Positions 61,018 to 64,000 of a stretch of 64,000 bases of DNA are shown here, in pieces. The stretch's first letter is position 1. Every line of letters starts with the position of its first letter. The notes under the pieces are model-generated. The model had not been told where the DNA came from and searched no databases. It saw only the letters and a program-made list of their open reading frames with translations. The DNA comes from Dyadobacter diqingensis (lineage in GTDB: Bacteria > Bacteroidota > Bacteroidia > Cytophagales > Spirosomataceae): contig NZ_JAMXKF010000008.1 in assembly GCF_024220585.1 (NCBI RefSeq), positions 291,068-355,067 on the forward strand, read 5' to 3'. The position numbers and the translations under genes are program-made.

Positions 61018-61860
61018 ATGTCCTGGTTTATTCGGAAAGAAAAAGGTATCAATACACCCACCGAAATGAAACGTGAAGCTCCGGATGGGTTGTGGTATCA
61101 ATGTCCAAGCTGCAAGAAAATTACTGCTACCAGAGAGCACAAATTAAATGCTTACACTTGCCCGCATTGCAACTACCACGAAAAAGTTGGGTCTGATATA
61201 TATTTTGAATTGTTATTCGATCAGAACCAGTTTACCGAGCTTGATGCTGATTTGACTTCCGGTGATCCGCTGCATTTCGTGGATACCAAAGCATATCCTG
61301 ATCGTATCAAAGCAACACAGCATAAAACCGGTCTGAAAGATGCCGTGCGTACAGGTTATGGAAAAATGAACGATGTGAAAATCGTGATCGCCTGCATGGA
61401 CTTCAATTTCATCGGAGGATCCATGGGATCTGTGGTTGGAGAAAAAATTGCGCGTGCGATCAATTATTCCTTGAAACACAAACAGCCTTTCCTGATGATT
61501 TCTAAATCAGGCGGAGCACGTATGATGGAAGCCGGATTTTCATTGATGCAAATGGCAAAAACTTCGGCGAGACTTGCGTTGCTGTCGGAGGCCAAAATTC
61601 CTTATGTTTCTTTGTTGACAGATCCTACGACCGGTGGCGTAACTGCTTCTTATGCAATGTTGGGAGATTTCAATATTTCAGAACCTGAGGCGCTGATCGG
61701 TTTTGCAGGTCCGCGGGTTATTCGCGAAACGATTGGTAAAGATCTTCCGAAAGGGTTCCAGAGTGCAGAGTTTGTATTAGAACACGGCTTCCTGGATTTC
61801 ATTGTAGATCGTAAAGATTTGAAAGATAAACTGACGAGTCTGTTGACCATGCTTGGTTAA
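61018..61860 (+). CDS. accD: Acetyl-CoA carboxylase carboxyltransferase subunit beta
   Basis: A 280-residue AccD that, with AccA, moves CO2 from biotin to acetyl-CoA to make malonyl-CoA. An N-terminal C4 zinc finger (CPSCKKITATREHKLNAYTC then CPHC pattern) is followed by the crotonase-type domain with GSMGSVVGEKIARAI, SKSGGARMMEAGFSLMQM and TDPTTGGVTASYAMLGD. Single gene with its own promoter, which is usual when accA is elsewhere. Confidence 0.96.
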   Translation: MSWFIRKEKGINTPTEMKREAPDGLWYQCPSCKKITATREHKLNAYTCPHCNYHEKVGSDIYFELLFDQNQFTELDADLTSGDPLHFVDTKAYPDRIKATQHKTGLKDAVRTGYGKMNDVKIVIACMDFNFIGGSMGSVVGEKIARAINYSLKHKQPFLMISKSGGARMMEAGFSLMQMAKTSARLALLSEAKIPYVSLLTDPTTGGVTASYAMLGDFNISEPEALIGFAGPRVIRETIGKDLPKGFQSAEFVLEHGFLDFIVDRKDLKDKLTSLLTMLG

Positions 61861-61881
61861 TAGCCGACCTCGTATTATAAC

Positions 61882-61924
61882 AAAAACCGCAGGAAAGGTA
61901 GCGTGACTATTTTCCCTGCGGTTT
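61882..61924 (+). terminator. Terminator after accD
   Basis: AAACCGCAGG (61884-61893) and CCTGCGGTTT (61915-61924) form a 10-bp stem, with AAA/TTT next to the loop allowing extension. It lies between convergent genes, with only a short T-run. Confidence 0.65.
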
Positions 61925-61962
61925 CTGTTATTATTGAAGAGCGTTTTGACCGGATTAAGAGG

Positions 61963-62442
61963 TTACAGACAAGCCTCTTTTCGTCTCGTATCGGTAATGG
62001 CATTGATTTTCCAACCGTGCACTGTTTTGATCATCGTGAACACATTGACTCCGCAATGTGAAAATGTGTCGCCGAGGTAGAATTTGTAGGGCGCCCAAAC
62101 GATCGCCATGGGGCCGTCCACCGAGATTTTGACGTCATAAATTCTCTCATCCCATTTTTTCGGATGTGGCTTGCCAACGGCAGCAATAAATTCTTCCGTT
62201 TTGCCCTGATGCGAAATGACTGAATCTTTGGCGTTGACAGAGATTGAAGTCAGTATTGATTGCGGCTGAAACACACTTCTCAAAGCGGAGGAATCACCGG
62301 ATCGCATACCATCAAACAATTTGTCGACCGAAGCGCGTATCGCTGCTTCCTGTGATTGTGCAAATGCAAGATTTGAAATAGTTATTAAAAGGCTTAAAAA
62401 CAGGGTGCATTTTAGGCACCCCCTTGCGCTTGTTATTTTCAT
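61963..62442 (-). CDS. Exported NTF2/SnoaL-like protein
   Basis: A 159-residue protein with a signal peptide (residues 1-28, ending LAFAQ) and an NTF2-like cone fold: IRASVDKLFDGMRSGDSSALRSVF, the second segment IYDVKISVDGPMAIVWAPYKFYLG, and GWKINAITDTRR. The family holds many enzymes and binding proteins with no shared reaction. The start is ATG 62442; a TTG seven codons upstream is in frame. It is divergent from smpB. Confidence 0.8.
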   Translation of the reverse strand: MKITSARGCLKCTLFLSLLITISNLAFAQSQEAAIRASVDKLFDGMRSGDSSALRSVFQPQSILTSISVNAKDSVISHQGKTEEFIAAVGKPHPKKWDERIYDVKISVDGPMAIVWAPYKFYLGDTFSHCGVNVFTMIKTVHGWKINAITDTRRKEACL

Positions 62443-62503
62443 TTGTTGGTATAGTTTTAGCAAAACCCTAATTTTACAGACCTTTTTGTGTTAGTAATAT
62501 AAT

Positions 62504-62962
62504 ATGTCAGAGAAATTAGTAAAAAAAGTCGATATCCGAAACCGGCGTGCGTCGTTCGAATATTTTTTTCTTGAAGAGTTTACAGCAGGTTTATCGTTAA
62601 CAGGAACCGAAATAAAATCAATTCGCCAGGGCAAGGTTAACCTTACCGATGCGTATTGTCTTTTTATGGACGGGGAATTGTATGTTCGCAGCATGCACAT
62701 TTCCGTGTATACCGAAGGCACACACTGGAATCATGACCCATTGCGGGACCGTAAGCTGCTGCTCACAAAACGTGAGATGAGGAAGCTCAGTGAAAACTTG
62801 AAGGACCAGGGGCTGACGATTGTTCCTGTCCGTCTTTTTACCACAGATCGCGGTTTTGCCAAGTTGCACATTGCTTTGGCAAAAGGGAAAAAACTTTATG
62901 ACAAAAGGGATAGTATCAAGGAAAAAGATCTGAAACGGGAGAGCGACCGCTCAGACTATTGA
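62504..62962 (+). CDS. smpB: SsrA-binding protein SmpB
   Basis: A 152-residue SmpB, which carries tmRNA to stalled ribosomes. Motifs: NRRASFEYFFLEEFTAGLSL, GTEIKSIRQGKVNLTDAYC and the C-terminal GFAKLHIALAKGKKLYDKRD with basic tail. The tmRNA gene itself is not in the window. Confidence 0.96.
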   Translation: MSEKLVKKVDIRNRRASFEYFFLEEFTAGLSLTGTEIKSIRQGKVNLTDAYCLFMDGELYVRSMHISVYTEGTHWNHDPLRDRKLLLTKREMRKLSENLKDQGLTIVPVRLFTTDRGFAKLHIALAKGKKLYDKRDSIKEKDLKRESDRSDY

Positions 62963-63131
62963 GCGGGACAGGCAGCCTGAGAGTTAGCTATTTAGTCACT
63001 TGGTCGGAAAATTTTCGTGTAATTAAATCTCAGGCGGTACGCCAGCGGCTTTTTTAACAATAATTGAATTTTACGAAACGTTTTTTTAGGTAAAATTCCT
63101 ATATTGTGGGAATTAATTGCCGTAAAGACTC

Positions 63132-63644
63132 ATGGGTAAAGTTCTGGTTCTTAATCAAGATTATAGCGCACTTAGTGTTTGCACCGTGCCAAAAGCATTT
63201 TTACTGGTCTATTTAAATAAGGCTGAATTGCTGGCGGAATCTCCGACTCATTTTCTCAGGACTGTCAGGGATGAATATCCGATGCCCATTGTCATCCGCC
63301 TGAACCGATACATTCATCTACCCTATCGCGGCGTTGTGATGACCCGGCACAATATCTTCAAACGGGATGGAAACCGATGTCAGTACTGCGGAACACATGA
63401 CCACCTCACGTTAGACCACGTGATGCCCAAATCCAGGGGAGGAAAAACAACCTGGGATAATTTAGCCACCGCCTGCAAACGCTGCAATTCCAAAAAAGGA
63501 GACTACACGCCGGAAGAAGCCGGAATGCACCTGCGCCAACGACCGTTCCGACCTTCCTTTTTAATGTTTATCCGAGACTTTTCCGGACTGGCCGATGCAG
63601 AATGGCTCCCTTACCTTGGCTCAAAAGAAAGAGCAGTTAACTGA
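63132..63644 (+). CDS. HNH endonuclease family protein
   Basis: A 170-residue HNH protein with two CxxC pairs (C83/C86 and C115/C118) around the active segment LTLDHVMPKSRGGKTTWDN (D95, H96, N110). The first 70 residues (GKVLVLNQDYSALSVCTVPKA) are typical of a widely conserved stand-alone Bacteroidota HNH group. It may be a housekeeping nuclease rather than a phage or restriction enzyme, since no such genes surround it. Confidence 0.9.
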   Translation: MGKVLVLNQDYSALSVCTVPKAFLLVYLNKAELLAESPTHFLRTVRDEYPMPIVIRLNRYIHLPYRGVVMTRHNIFKRDGNRCQYCGTHDHLTLDHVMPKSRGGKTTWDNLATACKRCNSKKGDYTPEEAGMHLRQRPFRPSFLMFIRDFSGLADAEWLPYLGSKERAVN

Positions 63645-63734
63645 TTGAAACTCCCCCACTTCGCCTGTGACGGCATCGTATAAATTTTTTCTAAATCAAA
63701 TCCTAGAGATATGGGTTTTTATTTAGAAAATTCC

Positions 63735-63742
63735 TACCTTTG
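63735..63742 (+). promoter_or_regulatory. -7 box for rpsA
   Basis: TACCTTTG matches TAnnTTTG exactly and is followed by GCG. It gives a leader of about 80 nt to the rpsA ATG at 63829. A -33 TTG is not clear. Confidence 0.55.
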
Positions 63743-63828
63743 CGTCCTGTTTTTAAAATAACTAGTTAAACTAATTTTCGACTGCGTGGCTCGCCAGTTG
63801 ATGTAATCAAGAGCTTTAATTCCTATTT

Positions 63829-64000
63829 ATGTCTAAGGAAAAACAAACACAAGTATTGCCTGATTTCGATTGGGAAAAAGCAGAAGACAAAGGATTCGGT
63901 ACAGGCTATTCAGCTGCTGACCGTACTCGTTTTGAAGAAATGTACGAAACAACAATTTCTCCGGTTCAGGAAAAAGAAGTTGTTAAAGGGGTTGTTGTAG
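63829..64000 (+). CDS. rpsA: 30S ribosomal protein S1 (5' part)
   Basis: The first 57 residues of S1, cut by the right edge. MSKEKQTQVLPDFDWEKAED and YETTISPVQEKEVVKGVVV match the Bacteroidota S1 N-terminus, just before its first S1 RNA-binding repeat. S1 helps mRNA binding on the ribosome, which matters in a group with weak Shine-Dalgarno use. ATG 63829 is the only good start. Confidence 0.9.
   Translation, partial: MSKEKQTQVLPDFDWEKAEDKGFGTGYSAADRTRFEEMYETTISPVQEKEVVKGVVV

Noticed and set aside
1..64000. tRNA or rRNA genes
   Set aside because: None was recognised by eye. A covariance-model search would settle this; a hit would refute the statement.

Overview
The window looks like the chromosome of a Bacteroidota member, most likely order Cytophagales and close to Dyadobacter (inference from gene content and style, not from a search). 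The signs are a B12-dependent ribonucleotide reductase, fused E1 alpha/beta dehydrogenase, DUF1573, DUF3078 and DUF2520 proteins, DUF1501/DUF1553 cytochrome genes, the order rplM-rpsI-rpsB-tsf, and several promoters with the Bacteroidota -7 box TAnnTTTG. No tRNA, rRNA, CRISPR array, transposase or integrase was recognised.

Layout. 1-13.5 kb: housekeeping and envelope genes (2-oxoacid dehydrogenase E1, LptD, cell-wall amidase, MCE lipid-transport protein, acyl-CoA carboxylase, PurB, an aquaporin-family channel, a haem-binding protein). A 109/110-bp palindromic repeat array lies downstream of lptD. 13.5-19.6 kb: a three-gene minus-strand module of exported DUF1553, DUF1501 and DUF2231 proteins with two CxxCH haem sites, probably a surface oxidative system. 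19.9-26.5 kb: a DUF1338 dioxygenase, a VapBC toxin-antitoxin pair, a secreted double hydrolase and class II ribonucleotide reductase. 26.8-29.3 kb: an AT-rich accessory patch with three orphan genes, a family of two-hairpin repeats and a decayed second copy of the 3' end of proC. 30.1-37.4 kb: proC (minus strand), then the most interesting locus, two transglutaminase-fold proteins flanking a circularly permuted ATP-grasp/Alpha-E fusion. This predicted peptide-bond-forming and peptide-cleaving system still lacks a known product. 37.6-44.9 kb: PDH E1-beta, a DksA-like protein, SbcD, a lipoprotein deacetylase, and an acyltransferase/kdsC/DUF2520/DUF1080 group. 45-49 kb: ribosomal proteins L13, S9 and S2 with EF-Ts, then an ECF sigma factor and a tiny partner ORF. 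49-51.4 kb: two mechanosensitive channels around a DUF3078 protein. 51.5-60.2 kb: the distal division/cell-wall cluster murD-ftsW-murG-murC-ftsQ-ftsA-ftsZ. 60.2-64 kb: flavin reductase, accD, an NTF2-like protein, smpB, an HNH nuclease and the start of rpsA.

Most genes are ordinary core genes with clear family signatures. The three places most worth following up are the transglutaminase/ATP-grasp locus, the proC-adjacent repeat-rich patch, and the DUF1553/DUF1501/DUF2231 cytochrome module. Starts were moved from the longest ORF to an internal ATG where the family alignment or a promoter position supported it; each such choice is stated in the entry.
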